A stretch of 64,000 nt of DNA. Source: Sporobolomyces roseus. Its lineage: Eukaryota > Basidiomycota > Microbotryomycetes > Sporidiobolales > Sporidiobolaceae. Position 1 is the first letter of the stretch; each line of letters starts with the position of its first letter. Position numbers and translations under genes: made by a program. The notes under the pieces are model-generated. The model saw only the letters and a program-made list of their open reading frames with translations, had not been told where the DNA came from and made no database searches. The stretch is from positions 1,426,001 through 1,490,000 of the forward strand of contig JADILM010000001.1 of NCBI GenBank assembly GCA_016617785.1, read 5' to 3'. Below, piece after piece: positions 1 through 12,826 of the stretch.

Positions 1-1931
1 CTCCGAATTTCGGTTCGAATTGAGCGGACCTTGGACAGAAGAGGCACCGTTGCTGGACTCGAATATCAACAGTAAGCTATTGACTATTCTAGCCGCACTA
101 CTGAAGCTTACAGAGTCGGGTTTCGAGCAGCACAACATCATTCAATCTTACCTCGACTCTTGACCTCCCTCACTCGACAGTTCCGCATCACTACGTTCCG
201 ATTGACGTTATCATCAGGAAGATGGAACCACAACTGGCCATTGCAACTTCCAGCAGAGTTACCTGCGAGCGGCATCGAACTCGTAGCTTGGTTGGAAACC
301 CTCGAAGGAGAATCAGTGGAAGAGGAAGTCAAGCGTTGGGAGAGCTTTGTTGGAGCTGTCGGAGGATTGTTCTGTGCTGGAATTGAAGGACAAGCTGCGA
401 GGAAAGAAACGAGTAGTCCGGTTTGGAGTTATACTTTTGAAGGAGAAGGAGACGAAACTGGTCAGTTCAGAGTCCTCCTAGCTGACCGGTCGAGCGGAGG
501 AAAGAGTCATCGCTGACACTCTTCCATCACAGAACATCGACTCTATCGACTGGCGATGCCTCGTCTCGCTGCGGCTTGTACCGAATCCTTGACACCATTC
601 CTTTCTCTCCTCCCTTGTTCTTCGCACGCTGGTCTCAGCTCTCTCCTGAACCCGCATCGATTGTTCGACGGCGAGTGGACGTTGATCGATATCGGAGTCA
701 AGCGCTTTGCGCAGGAGATCAAAGTAGACTTGGGTGGCGGGAGTGTAGTCGATCCAGTGAGAAGGGACAGAATAAGCGGTCAACTTGGACGAAGGCGTGA
801 GTATTGACCTCCTGGCCAGAGTCTATAGTGAACTGACGAGGCTTCGATCGTCTCCCAGGATTCTCATTTTCAAGTCTCTACGACAGAACTCTCAAGACCG
901 CTTGTCCCGTCGCTACTTCGTCGCAAGTCCAACTCGTTGTTCCCGTCGACTCCATCAACCCTTTCGAGATTGAGCCCAGTCTATCGAAAGAGCTAAAGCA
1001 CATTGATGGACGAGACATGGTAGTTTGGAATCCGAAGAAAGGTGAGTTCTATCGTACCTTCCTCTTTACCTTCCTCTTCTCCAGCTTCAATTGACTCCCG
1101 ATTATCGCAGCGGTCGACTCGGCGGCACTCGACGTTCGAATGACATGGCCGGACGAGAATCCCTTTCGTTATCGTGCGTTCTTGTTCGCTCACCGAGATC
1201 TCCCATCGGAGTCCCTGGCTAAATATTCACTTCTCGTACGATACAGCGCAAGCATCCGATATCTCAGCACTTCCCATCTCTGCGCGACGAGTATTGGAGG
1301 GCTACGGCCAGGAGAGAGGAAGGATCGGAGTCGAGATCACGAATAATCTTGCTCGAGAAGTTGAAGTCGTTTGGGTCGAAACTTGGCCATGGTGGATTCG
1401 AGGATTTGTCAGCTCGATGGAGAACGTAGTGGAGACCAACTCGTCGAAAGGTGAGCTTCAATCCTCGTTGATCGCTCGCTTCGCCCAAAAAAAGATTACT
1501 CACCTTTGTTCTGTCCAGCTGTCGTGAGTGATATCGATTACGCTCCTCCGATTGCTCGATCTCGACCGACAACACTACAAGTCCGCCTTCGACTGCCTCC
1601 CACTTCGACTTCTCGTCACACTCTCGACTACGAATCGTCTGCGTTGTGGTACACAGAGTACCCTTCGGATGCGAATCGAGGCTTCTCCCTTCCCGGAGCT
1701 ATCATCAGCCTACTCGACGAATCGCCGTCGTCAAATGCGAAGTCGCTCTTCAAGCTACAAACTCCGACAACTCTCATCTCGTTACCTTTGCCTGATTTCT
1801 CGATGCCTTACAACGTTATCATCTTGACTTCTACAACGATTGCTTTATTCTTCGGCAGCGTTGTCAATGGTATGGTACGGCGGTGGTTCTGTGTCGATGT
1901 AGAAGGTGAGGAAAAGGTGAAGAAGCAATAG
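1..1931 (+). CDS. GPI16: GPI transamidase component PIG-T/Gpi16 (3' part)
   Basis: This is the C-terminal part of the PIG-T/Gpi16 subunit of the GPI transamidase, the ER-membrane complex that swaps a C-terminal propeptide for a GPI anchor; the gene starts upstream of the window. Coding exons separated by short GT-AG introns run to a TAG at 1929-1931. Seen: a lumenal segment with DGRDMVVWNP, then RMTWPDENPFRY, then EVVWVETWPWWIRGF, and finally a single membrane helix introduced by MPYNVIILTSTTIALFFGS and closed by a short basic tail. The proline-tyrosine-asparagine motif just before the last helix is typical of the family. The order of blocks and the C-terminal helix make the call firm; the N-terminal exons and signal peptide cannot be seen. 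Confidence 0.88.
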
Positions 1932-2671
1932 ATCTTTCGCACGTTTCGCAAACTCGGCGTTTCTAGCTTCGCTGAAGTTCCTCCATCTCGCGCTTCGTTC
2001 CTTCTATGTATCGGCTCGAGGCACGTGTAGGACGTTCGAAGATTCTGAGCTTCAGGTTGTGGTAAATATACAACGAATTCGACCTTGCGAAGGAAATCTC
2101 AACTTGCGACTGAACCGGTTCACGCTCATGGTTTCGCATACTCGCTCAACAGGTACAATCGAATGTCAAGAGTCGTTCAGGAGACAAAGGATTACTTCCG
2201 GAGGGATCCACTACTTCGTCTCGCTTCTCATAGCCGGACTTCGTTTCAAAAGAAGGGGAAATGAATCGCGATCATTGCGGTTCTTCGACAGGGAGATTGT
2301 CAACGAAGATTTCACTCAGAGTCGAGCGTAACGACCTTTGCACGATTCAGAAGAACCCGAAGAATTTAGACGGATCGTCGATTGTCGTCGATTAACCATT
2401 TTGGAATAAAGTGGAAACGAGAAGTTCTTGTCAGTTGATCGATCACCATCAACCACCACAAAGCAAGTAGACTCCGACTCAGCAAAGACCAAGACCAAGT
2501 CGCTCTACGAGCATACTCCCTTGCATCGGTCTCTCCCTCTCGTCCTCTTGAAACACCTCCACACACCAATCGAGTTTCACACCAAAACCTCTTTCGCTTC
2601 CACTCGGCACAACTCGCACAGTAAGGTACAGAGGTTCAGTAGCATCGTAGGAGTCGCAAGATACCCATCGA
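1932..2671. other. Intergenic: GPI16 3' end and phytochrome promoter
   Basis: About 740 bases between two genes on the same strand. I see only short frames without spliced continuity or family motifs. It presumably holds the GPI16 terminator region and the promoter and 5' leader of the phytochrome gene. Confidence 0.5.
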
Positions 2672-5600
2672 ATGGTCCAGCAGACATCAAGTCAGCCTTC
2701 GACCTCTTCAACCTCTTCTGCTTCCGCTGTTCGACCTGATCCTTCCCATCACTCCACATCTCGAGATCCTTCCGATTCAAACCAACAAGATTCAAATCGA
2801 CCTAGTAGCTCTCCTCCAGCCGTTCGGTCCTTCCCGATAGTCCGAACGGCGAGTATGAGTGGTCCAACTTCGCCCCGCCCCTCTCGACCTTCAGTAGCTG
2901 CCCGACCATCTTATATCGCACTCCCTCCTCCCTCGACACACAACGGTTTCTCAATTCCGCATTCACATCCTCCAGATGTAACCTCCCCAATGGCAGAGCG
3001 ATCGGTCTCTTCGGCGGAATCCTCTGGAAGTCGAGTCGCCCCAGATCTTGGTGGAAGTTCTGCTCGTTACTTTCCGATGAGGACCGTCATGTATCCCTCG
3101 AACAGTTCAGATCGAGTTACTTCACCGTCGACTACGAGTAGTAAGAGGAGTAGAGGAGGAAGTGAATCAGTAGTGTCGGCGACGAAACCTGAAAAGGGTG
3201 GGAATCGGTCGAGCATCATCGGGAGGGTTAGTGAGCAAGGGAACGAAGATCATGAACCGGTGGAACGACCGAATCTACAACGGAGGAACTCGAGTAGTCA
3301 GACTCCGACAGGTCCAGAAACGAACGGAAACGGTCGACATTCTCGACGACCTCCTTCACACGCCTCTTCACAAGAGAAGCCAGAATCACTCGATCCTTAC
3401 CTACCAGAGCCCACTACGCACGCCAAGATTGGAGATCCAGATTCGGACGACGAAGGAGCAGCTGAAAAGGAGGAAGTCAAGGAATCTTCTCGGGTTCAGG
3501 AGCACGATTTTGGTGATGAGGCGGATAGCGGAGCGAGGATGAGACCAGTCAAGACCAAAGTCAACTTCGACGAGCGAGAACCGGCGAGTACAGAAACTCC
3601 ATCTCGAAGCAGTTCAGCATCGAGTCGACCGCTCATCCTCACTTCTCGGTTCGAACATCAAGTGACGGACGATGGAGAGATCTTGATCTTGACGGGTCGT
3701 GAAGGGCAATTAATGACTTGTGAAGACGAGGTAAGCCTTCTTTCGAGCGCTTCAAAGCATCGATCTAAGAATTGACCACTCTTCTTCTCTTCAGCCTATT
3801 CACGCTCCTGGAGCGATTCAAGCTTTCGGAGTCCTCATCGCTTTCGAACAAGAAGAGGATGATCGTCTCGTGGTTCGTCAAGTATCGGAGGTGAGTCTTC
3901 CTCGTCGAAAAGAATCTCTACTTTTGCCTAATCTCGTGAACCGTTTTTTCGCAGAACTCCGGTTTCATTCTCGGTCTTCCTCCAAAAGCCCTCTTCCAGG
4001 TCGACTGTCTCACCCACCTCCTTCCCGAAGATGAAGTCGACGCGCTCTTCGACGCTCTCGATGCGGTGGATGAGCGGGACAACGATCCTTCGAACGAAGA
4101 AACCGGTCCCTACACTTTCACTCTGTCCGGATTCGGATTACCTGGTACCGGTACACGAGACGCACAGAGTCCCGAGCGACTCGAATGGACTTGTCACGCT
4201 GCCGTTCACCGACCAACTCGCAAAACTCGCCCGAACCTTGTCGTCCTCGAACTTGAACTAGTCGATGATCAACTGAACCCGCTCAACACGATTCCGGATG
4301 AACCGATGACGGAAGACGAACGAGTGGGATTCGCTGAACCGGAAATGTACGGAGAAAAGGGTGTGATCAATCCGACAGAGGCGGAACTGCTCGAATCGAC
4401 CGTTTCACTCGCGAAACCATTACGGGTCTTGGCACGAGCGAAAGCTACACAGGCGAGGCGAAGGAACAAACAGGCTTCGAGAGCGATGGGGGAGATGGAC
4501 ATTCTTGGGTTACTTGGTCAAATTAATGAGCAGTTAGGAAAGGCGGAAGATCTCGCATCGTTCCTCAAGGTGCGTTCTCCTTCTCCTTTACACTCGCTCG
4601 CTCTGTGTGCTGATCTCGGCGATCGTTTCTACAGGTTGTCGCTGGCGTCTTTCGAGAACTGACAGAGTTTGATCGAGTGATGGTTTATCAGGTTCGTTCC
4701 CCAATGCTTGCATTCTTGATATCGACAGAGGCTGATTTCCGGTATCCGCGTCCAGTTTGACGAACAATGGAACGGTCGAGTCGTCGCAGAGCAGGTCGAC
4801 TGGTCTCGAACGAAAGATTTGTTCCGAGGACTCAATTTCCCAGCTTCCGACATTCCCGCTCAAGCTCGAGAGCTGTATCGAATCAACAAGGTTCGAGTAC
4901 TGTATGATCGAGATCAACCAACGGCTCGATTATGTTGCAGAGATGTTAGCGAAGTAGACCATCCTCTCGATATGACCCATTGTCACCTACGAGCGATGAG
5001 TCCGATTCATATCAAGTGAGCTTGCATCTCAGCCTCCTCTGTTTCTTTCGCTGACTGTGTTCGTCGAATGTACAGATACCTCGGCAACATGGGCGTGAGA
5101 TCTTCAATGTCTGTTTCGATTACCGCTTTCGGAGATCTCTGGGGTCTCCTCGCTCTTCACACCTACGGACGCTACGGACATCGAGTCTCTTTCCCCGTCC
5201 GACAACTTTGCAAGCTCCTTGGAGAATCGATCTCTCGCAATATCGAAAGAATCTCTTACGCTCGTCGACTTCAAGCAAGAAAACTCATCAACACCGAAGC
5301 ATCGGATGCGAATCCGAGTGGATACATCGTCGCAAAGGCTGAGGATTTACTCGACCTCTTCCACGCCGATTTCGGTATTCTGAGTATTGGCGACGAAGCA
5401 AAGGTACGCAGAATTCATGATTTGCATCGATACTTTAGCTGATCAAGCTCTTCTCCCTTGCAGATTCTCGGTCCCGTCAAGAACTCGCAAGAGCTCCTAG
5501 CTGTCCTCGAATACTTGAGAGTCAAGTGCTTCACGTACGCCTGCTCTCGATCTTCTCTTTCACATCATCGATTTGCTCAACGAGAACTTGTAACTCTACA

Positions 5601-8600
5601 GCACGATGCAACATACAACTGACATCAAGCAAGACTTCCCCGATATCGAGTATCCGCCTGGTTTTGGACTTGTTTCCGGAATGTTGACGGTTCCTCTATC
5701 GAACGAAGGAAAAGACTTTATCGTCTTTTTCCGTCGAGGAGTCGTTGCCGAAGTTCAGTGGGCCGGAAACCCTTATGCAAACAAGACACAAGGTGATGGC
5801 TATCGACCTCTCGAACCACGAGCATCGTTCAAGATCTGGACGGAGAAGGTTACTGGAAAAAGTCGTGCCTGGACAGATGAAGAGAAAGAAACGGCTGGTG
5901 TGCTGTGTCTCGTTTATGGTACGTCTTACACTCGCTTCACGATCTTCTCGACTTGATTACATCGCACTGACGTTATCTCGCTCTTCTCTTTCAGGTAAAT
6001 TTATCGCTGTTTGGCGAGAAAAGGAGAACGCTCTCGCAAGAAGTCAACTCACGAATCTTCTTCTCGCCAACGCGAGTCATGAAGTTCGAACTCCTCTCAA
6101 TGCCATCATCAAGTGAGTCTCCTTCCTACGTCATCTTTCTGAATTCGAATGACTGACTTGGCTCGACTCGTCCAAAAGTTACCTCGAACTCGCTCTCGAT
6201 GGACCGATACAAGGCGAAGTTCGAGACAACCTCGTAAGAAGTCATGCTGCTTCCAAATCTCTTATCCATGTCATCAACGATCTTCTCGTGGGTCATCTTT
6301 CCCTCGCAAGCGACTCGAGGACGCAAGCTGATCCGACGGGACTCGTGTCTAGGATCTCACTCGCACGGAGAAGGGTAACGAGCTCTTCCTCACGGATCCT
6401 TTCGATATCGGAAAGACGCTGTCCGAAGCCGTCGATGTTCACCGCGAAGAATGCGAGCGAAGAGGGTTAACGCTTGATGTCGTCGAGAATCCCTCCGGAA
6501 CTCCCTCGACACTACTCGGAGATCGAGCAAAGGTTCGACAGATTGTGACGAACGTAGTTGGAAACGCTCGTGAGTTTCAGACGCTGCTCGTGGATCAGTT
6601 GGATTCATCGCTGACCATTATCTACCGTCAGTCAAACACACGGAAGAGGGTGGTATCCTTATCGAATGGGGTGAAATGGTCGACTCGAACTTGCAAGATG
6701 CTTTCAACGAGAAGAAAGACTCGATTCGAATCGGAATTTCTGTGTAAGGGCATTCTCGAGAAGCACGATCTCTATTTCCTTCAAACTGACTCTGATCTCC
6801 CTTGACAGTACCGATACAGGTTCCGGTATTCCTGAGCGAAAGCTCGAAGCTATCTTCCGCCAATTCGAGCAAGTTTCAACGGTTGGAGATCAGGAGCGAT
6901 CGGAAGAGTCGGAAGCTTCTGTCGGTCTAGGGTTGGCTGTGGTCGCGCGAATCGTTCGGTCAGTCCTCTTTCTCCTTTGGATGAAACAGTTGACAGGATT
7001 GGCTGATGAGTTCGACCGATGCTATAGGAATTTGGAGGGTCAATTACAAGTCGAATCGAAAGTCAACGAAGGATCAAAGTTCACCTTCATTCTTCCATTC
7101 CGACTAGCTCAGCTCGACAGCTCTCCGCCAGGACAGCAAGCAATCGACGGTCCAAATGGTTCAGGATCTGATTCGCAAGATCGAGTCGTCGTTCCCGGCG
7201 CAGAACGAGACCCCCTCGTTCGACGAAGGAGCAAGGCTTCGACTGGTTCCCGAACATCAGCGGAATCCTCTGGTTGCTCCGACATCGACTCACTCATCAA
7301 CGCGATGTCGTCTTCGCACATGGATCAACAAGGCCGATCGCCGCAAGGGCCTCACTCTGCATCTTCCCGCTCTTCCCGATCAGCTCTCTCCTTCCGCACT
7401 GCTCATTCGGGACAATCAGGGGCGCCATCTTCCTCAGCCGTCACGCCATTCCTCAACTCTTTCGATCGCGGCAAGAAGGACAAGAGAGGTGAAATGGTTG
7501 TCAAGGACGCGAAAACGCCTCTACGAGCTTCTCGTCTCTCTTCCGATCACTCTGCCGAACCCACTTCCAGCTCTTCGCCTATGCAATCACCCGGATATGT
7601 CAAGGACAATCCTCTCAATTCAGCGCACTCGCAATCTTTCGGAGGTGCCGCTTCCTCCTTCGAATCTCCTCCTCCGCTCTCGCCTTCTGCCCCTCTCCCT
7701 AGATCTGTCAACGAACAACCTTTCGGACCTCCAACTCGACCTTCTCCAGCTCATCCTCCGTCTATCGAAGATCATACCCCTCGACCGTCGACTCCCACAT
7801 CACCTCGGAAAGCCCAGGAAGGCTTCTCCTCGTCCCACAGCGCCATTTCTTCCTCGCAGAGTGCTGTCTCGTCTTCTCGAGGTGCACCTTCGTCACACTC
7901 CGGATCTGGATCTAACACGTCGAGTCTGCGACATGTTAGCGAGTTCCGCAAAGGTTCGATATCGAGTGCGACTACTGAAGGAATTCCAAAGATGCGAGTA
8001 CTTGTCGTTGAGGATGAGGTGAGCACTCTCTCTCTTTCTACTGCTCGGCTACACTTAGAGTTCAGCACTGATCCAAAAAGCGTCAATAGATGGTGAACCG
8101 AATGATAATTCAACAACGACTCAGAAAGGATGGTCACGATGTCGTAGTCGTTGAACACGGAGGAGCCGCTGTACGCAAGTTCAAGGAAGATCGTAACTTC
8201 GATATCATCCTCATGGATTTGCAGATGCCGATCATGGGCGGACTCGTAAGTTCTCGTATTTCCTTTTCATCTCTCTTAAAATCTACTTCACTGACACGAA
8301 CCATTCTCGAACCTGACAGGAAGCGACGCAGAACATCAGGAAGCTCGAACAAGAGTCACCTCTTCCTGAATCGGATCGAAGGACTTCGAGCATACTCAAC
8401 AACCGAGTGCCAGTCTTTGCTGTCACGGCTTCTCTACCTGAGCGAGACCGGGGGACGATCGTCTCGGCCGGTCTCGACGGATGGGCTCTCAAACCTCTAG
8501 CATTCGATCGACTGCGTGAACTCATGCGAGGTGCAACTGATACGGAGAAACGAGATGAAAACGTTTACACGTGCGTTCTTCTCCTCATCGCTTCTTTTTA

Positions 8601-8773
8601 ACCTATAGTTAACCTGACTCTCTCTCGATAGGCCCGGTGCTTGGGAACGAGGAGGATGGCTTTCGAAATCACCTTCACCGACATCTTCCCGAAAATCTTC
8701 AGAAATTCGACGATCTCGAACTTCGCAATCCAACGATACCCACAACTCGAACGACTCGAGCCGAGTCTTCTAA
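2672..8773 (+). CDS. Fungal phytochrome hybrid histidine kinase
   Basis: A red/far-red light receptor of the fungal phytochrome (Fph) class, about 1,700 residues in roughly 17 exons. A 340-residue Ser/Pro-rich N-terminal extension precedes the photosensory core. The PAS segment has CEDEPIHAPGAIQAFG, whose Cys (about residue 350) is the expected biliverdin attachment site; an intron falls just after this Cys. The GAF domain has FPASDIPAQAREL and HCHLRAMSPIHIKYLGNMG. The PHY tongue carries the PRASF motif. The kinase follows: H-box NASHEVRTPLNAI, N-box, G1 DTGSGIP, G2 GLGLAVV. After a Ser/Pro linker comes a receiver domain with VEDE, phospho-acceptor Asp in ILMDLQMPIMGG, TAS and LKPL. All key residues are present, so an active hybrid kinase is expected. 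Output would normally pass through a Ypd1-type phosphotransfer protein encoded elsewhere. The ATG at 2672 is the first in frame. Confidence 0.95.
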
Positions 8774-10028
8774 TCTTGTATATTCACGCTTTCTGACAGG
8801 TTTCATGGGATAAAAGATACACGCATAATTCTAGTAACTTGTTGACACAATCACCGGTTTTCCCTCTTTTCACCTTTCTTTTGTTCACCTTTGGGAATTT
8901 ATCTTTCGCGACTCGTTTTTAGTTCATTCTCCTACCGTACCATCATCGCACGAATCGTTTGTTATAGTAGTCATATACAGTCTTCACTTTCTCTTCGTTT
9001 TCTCGCAGCGGTCTCTCGGGCAATATAGCAAGCAATGCGCTAGGGATTTCTCTCTTTGTCACTGGTTACTGCACTATCGAGAGATGTACTGCGACCCATT
9101 ACAAGTCAGACTCGTTCGAAAGTAGCTGGTTCTGAATCGTCTCTTTTCTCGTCTGCACTTCTGCTCTCCCTGTAAAGTTCTCGTGCCGTCACGGCAGCAT
9201 GTATAGCTACCCGCAAAGGACGAATCGAGATTAGCAGCTGCTTCAGGAGAGACTGTGCGCACCTCTGCACGCTTGGACTTCTGGCAGTCAAGCTTCGGAT
9301 AGAGAGAATCCAACCTCGCTTTCGATCTCGCTTCGCATACCACACTGCCCTCTGGAGGTGGACTAGCAGTAACCCACGCGGGAAATGCAGGGCCTGAGGA
9401 CTAGACACTTTAACGAATTCTCATCGCACTGTAGTTTCAAGCGAATCCTGTTCAATCCACACGAAGTCGCGCTGTTCTGTCGATCGGCTCGAATCGAATC
9501 GAGGCGTATTGCGCTGTAGAAGCCAGCCTATTGGCTCAGACCCGAGGTACTTGAAGATCTCGAAGTCGAGAATCGCGGCTTCGCCTTGACTGCGAGAGAG
9601 ATGAACAGCGCTCGAACAGAGAGAGAAGCCTGATGCGCAAGAGCTGAGCTGTCAAGCCAGGGGACTGTACAAGAGCCAATCCGTCTTGATATCTGGCGAT
9701 ATTTTGGAAGCGGTGGAGTCGCGAGGGAGAGAGAGAGAGAGCGGCGAGAGATGACATCGTTCTGCACGAGAGACCGGCGTAGCCTGGAGCAGTGCACTCA
9801 CAGTACTCATCAGAGCTCGGTGAAAATTGTAAGAAGCTCAGTGAGGCGCAAGAGGGAGAGAGATCGAGCAAAAAGTTTGCACCAGCTCTAGCTTCTCGAC
9901 TTCACACTCGCTGCACTCGATCAATCCTATAGACCTTCATTAAGCTCACTTCAAGATAAGTAGCCATGTCCAAGCTCGTTCGTCTCTTTCCTTCCCCTCG
10001 AATGTCGATTCTCAGATCTTGATCTAAT
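8774..10028. other. Long intergenic stretch, no firm gene
   Basis: About 1.25 kb between the phytochrome stop and the CIA30-like start. Minus-strand frames at 9074-9408 and 9528-9871 are open for 80-110 codons, but I could not join them into a gene with a recognisable product. A GA tract lies near 9727-9744. An ATG at 9966 opens only a 19-codon frame, so a short upstream reading frame before the CIA30-like gene is possible. Confidence 0.45.
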
Positions 10029-10965
10029 ATGCTCGGAGTCTTCCCTCTCTCAACCTTTATCGCTATACAGAAGCTTCTATACGGGTCCAGTAAGCACTGG
10101 ACTACCTACCATCCCGTCAATGATTCGATCCGAGGTGGCAAGTCTACTTCTTCATTCGTAATTTCTCCTTCAAACATCGCAACTTTCGCGGGCGAGCTAG
10201 GTGAGTATCAGTACTTAACTTCAAGTATGGTCTCCGACTAACACGGGCAATGTACAGATATCACCGCACTCGGAGGAGCAGGTTTCGCATCTCAATCTAC
10301 CACTTTTGAATCACCTCGTCTCTCCCTCCCCTCCTCTACCTACTCTGGCCTCTCTATCACTCTCTTACTCCCATCAAATGCAACTCGAGATTCCGAGAAA
10401 CAAGGAGGGAAAGTCGAACCTGTCCAACCGAGGAAATTCGTCTTGGTTCTCAAGAACACGAAACCTCCTACTCGACCTGACGGTAGAAGGGAGAGTGTCA
10501 TCTCGTACGAATTCGAATTTGATGTCGAGGACCTCGCACGAAAAAGTTCGGACGACGTGACTTCAGACGAGGAAAAGAAAGTTGGAGGAGAGAAAGGGAA
10601 TCGAGAGGTCGAAGTCTCAGCGGAATGGAGCGAATTCAAAGCTACTTATCGAGGGAGACCGAAGGAGGATGCGCCACCTCTCGATCCTTCAGATATCTAC
10701 GAGTGAGTCCGGCTACTCTATGCTATTCAGACGAGAAACTGATCATTCTTTCGCTTCAAGATTGAGCTGGATGTGTCGCTCGTCGTTCGGTTATCAAGCT
10801 GGACCTTTCTCACTAGATATAGTGTCTATATCAGCCATGAGACGTTCAACTCGAGACGGTTTGATGGGATTTGCTCAACGGATATGGACTCGCTTCTTGA
10901 ACTTTTTCTCTCAGTTCGGCAGCTTCTGTATCGGGAGAAGGAACGGGTCGATCAGACTAGACTAG
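10029..10965 (+). CDS. CIA30-domain protein (complex I intermediate-associated 30 / NDUFAF1-like)
   Basis: Members of this family help assemble the membrane arm of mitochondrial NADH:ubiquinone oxidoreductase; fungi also have CIA30-like proteins of unclear role. Three exons (10029-10200, 10258-10702, 10761-10965) give 273 residues and join in frame. Seen: VNDSIRGGKSTSSFV, the family's start-of-domain motif; DITALGGAGFASQ; YSGLSITLLLP; FVLVLKNT; FKATYRGRP; then LSWMCRSSFGYQAGPFSLDI, matching the C-terminal MCRS-FG-Q-G-F-L signature. A Ser/Asp/Glu-rich loop sits before the ATYRGR block. The N-terminus (LGVFPLSTFIAIQKLL) is hydrophobic rather than a classic mitochondrial presequence. The start at 10029 is chosen because an ATG at 9966 is stopped after 19 codons. 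Confidence 0.82.
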
Positions 10966-11408
10966 TGAATAACTGCAACGTATCGTATACCTTTATCGTA
11001 TACCTTTACAACTCAGAGAGAACTACAGGACAGAAAGAGACGAGAACAGAGAGAAAGACGAAATAACGGGCATTGAGGATCGAGATGGGGAAGGAGCAAC
11101 AATCAAGGAAAGACAGTAAGTACAAAGTGAGCAGATGTGTGTGCGAGAGAACCCTTTCTACAAGTACAGTACAGATGAAACCCCAAATCCTTTTGAAACG
11201 AGAGGTTTTGCGTTATCCAGCGAGAGAGAGGAAAAAGAGAAGGGAAGGTTTAGGCGTATCCGGGTAATGCTTCGATTTCGTCCCTGTGCGTGACGGCAGG
11301 GGTAGCGATTGAAGGTGGAGGTAGATCGAGGGAAGAACGGGAAGCGCGAAGGTAGGAAGTCAAGTTTCCATCGTACAGTGGCGGAGCCCTGCAGAGTCGC
11401 AGAAACGC
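10966..11408. other. Convergent intergenic region
   Basis: About 440 bases between the CIA30-like stop and the stop of the minus-strand gene at 11409. Purine-rich on the plus strand. No gene seen; it should hold the two 3' untranslated regions. Confidence 0.5.
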
Positions 11409-12237
11409 TCAGGGTGAGCGGAAGCTATGACGAGACAGAGGTGAGGCAACATACGATAAGAGACCTCTTCCTAATCCATCACCCGCACCAGCACCTGCGA
11501 TCCTCCTCGTTTCCTCTCCTCTCACTCCCGAATCGACGACAATAGTCTGAGTAGCCGAGACCGTGTTCGACCGAGATCTCCTTCCACTCATGAGTGAACT
11601 CAAACCTCCTGATCCACTTCGGTTCCTGTTCGAGTTCGTGGGAGTGATAGTTGCTGAATCGTCGTTCAAGTCCAATTCCGCATCTGAGCTCTCGCTACTT
11701 CCCATTCCACTCGCATATCGGTTGCTTCCTCTCCCGCCTTCGAATACACGTTTGATGACACTCTTGCTAGGTCTCCTCGCGGCATTCCAAGCTTCCAAAC
11801 CGAGTTCCGAAGTTGGGAGAAGTACGACTGGACCAGCGTTTGATTTGGTGAGAGATGCGACGATCGCGAATGCTTGATAGTGATTACGAAGTACTCGACC
11901 CAATTCGCTATTTTGGGCAGAGTATCAGATCAATCTTGATCGAGGGGGAGAGAGAGAGAGAGAGGAAAGAGAGTAAACTTACACCGCCCTCAAATACAGA
12001 GTTAACAAGTGTAACTTGCGTAGTACTTGAGCTTGATTCCCACCGTTCATCCATTTACTGTAAGGTAGAAGAATGCGAAAGTGTGAGCTAATCTCAGTAT
12101 TGTGGAGAGAGAGCGGGAAGGAGCTCCGCAGTTGATAAGACTGACCTGTAAGTGTAGGCCAACAGTACTTCTTCCGTCTCTTCTGGTCTACTAGATCGTT
12201 CCAATAGTTTCCCTACTTTCTCCTGACTGATTGTCAT
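11409..12237 (-). CDS. Uncharacterised protein, 221 aa
   Basis: I do not recognise the product. Three exons (12237-12146, 12057-11983, 11907-11409) join in frame to 221 codons. The first half is helical and charged (KLLERSSRPEETEEVLLAY, then LRKLHLLTLYLRAVELGRVL, then YQAFAIVASLTKSNAGPVVL) and looks like a folded all-helical domain. The second half is low-complexity Ser/Arg/Gly/Asn and probably disordered. No signal peptide or membrane helix is evident. The start at 12237 is the first ATG of a frame that stays open across both introns. It is convergent with the CIA30-like gene and co-directional with the oxidoreductase upstream. Confidence 0.6.
11951..11966. repeat. GA dinucleotide tract
   Basis: A short run of alternating G and A lies inside the second intron of the minus-strand gene, which makes the intron pyrimidine-rich on its own strand. 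Similar short GA/CT tracts occur through the window. Confidence 0.6.
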
Positions 12238-12826
12238 TGCTTGAGGACGAGATGGGGAAGAAGCTAAGAAGGACTCGAGAGTGGAGGAATTTGTCTTGAT
12301 TCACTTTTGCTCGGTCTTGTTCAGCGTTTTCGTGATGCGAGGATGCTGGTTCTAGAGATCGATAGTAGTTGAAAGAGACGAGACTTGAAAAGTGGGAGGA
12401 AGAGAGAGGGAGAGAGAGATACGATCGACCTCGAGAGCGAAATTCGCAACGTTCCGAAAAAGATCGAGGCTTTCTTTTCCTCGCGAGCACTTCTCCCTCA
12501 ACCGGCGACCATCTTCTTCCTTGTTTAGTAGGCTTGTTACCCTAGTCTGAGGGGGGTTCGCAAGAATAGCTACTTCTCGCGCAAAAATCGTCGATTTCTT
12601 TCTTTAGCGTTCTTCCGCAAGCTTAATGCTCGGCCAGAGCTTGTTCTGACGACGTCTGCGAAGGACATTGCGTGACGCGATACGAAGCTACGTCGAGTGC
12701 GTCCTCACAAAGAGAAGAACGGGGTCGGAAAGGGAAACTCTCAGAACAAAAAAGGGGTATGCACTACTTTTCTTCGAATTTGTCGTATGATATGAAGCTC
12801 TCCTGCCAATCACGCCGTCGACCAGC
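12238..12826. other. Intergenic: upstream of the unknown gene, downstream of oxidoreductase
   Basis: About 590 bases. A minus-strand frame at 12191-12490 overlaps the start region but is in another frame and has no recognisable product. I read this stretch as promoter and leader of the 11409-12237 gene plus the 3' end of the oxidoreductase gene. Confidence 0.45.

Noticed and set aside
9074..9871. Open frames of 80-110 codons on the minus strand between the phytochrome and CIA30-like genes
   Set aside because: Frames overlap one another, start codons have no context, and I could not splice them into a protein with a recognisable motif.
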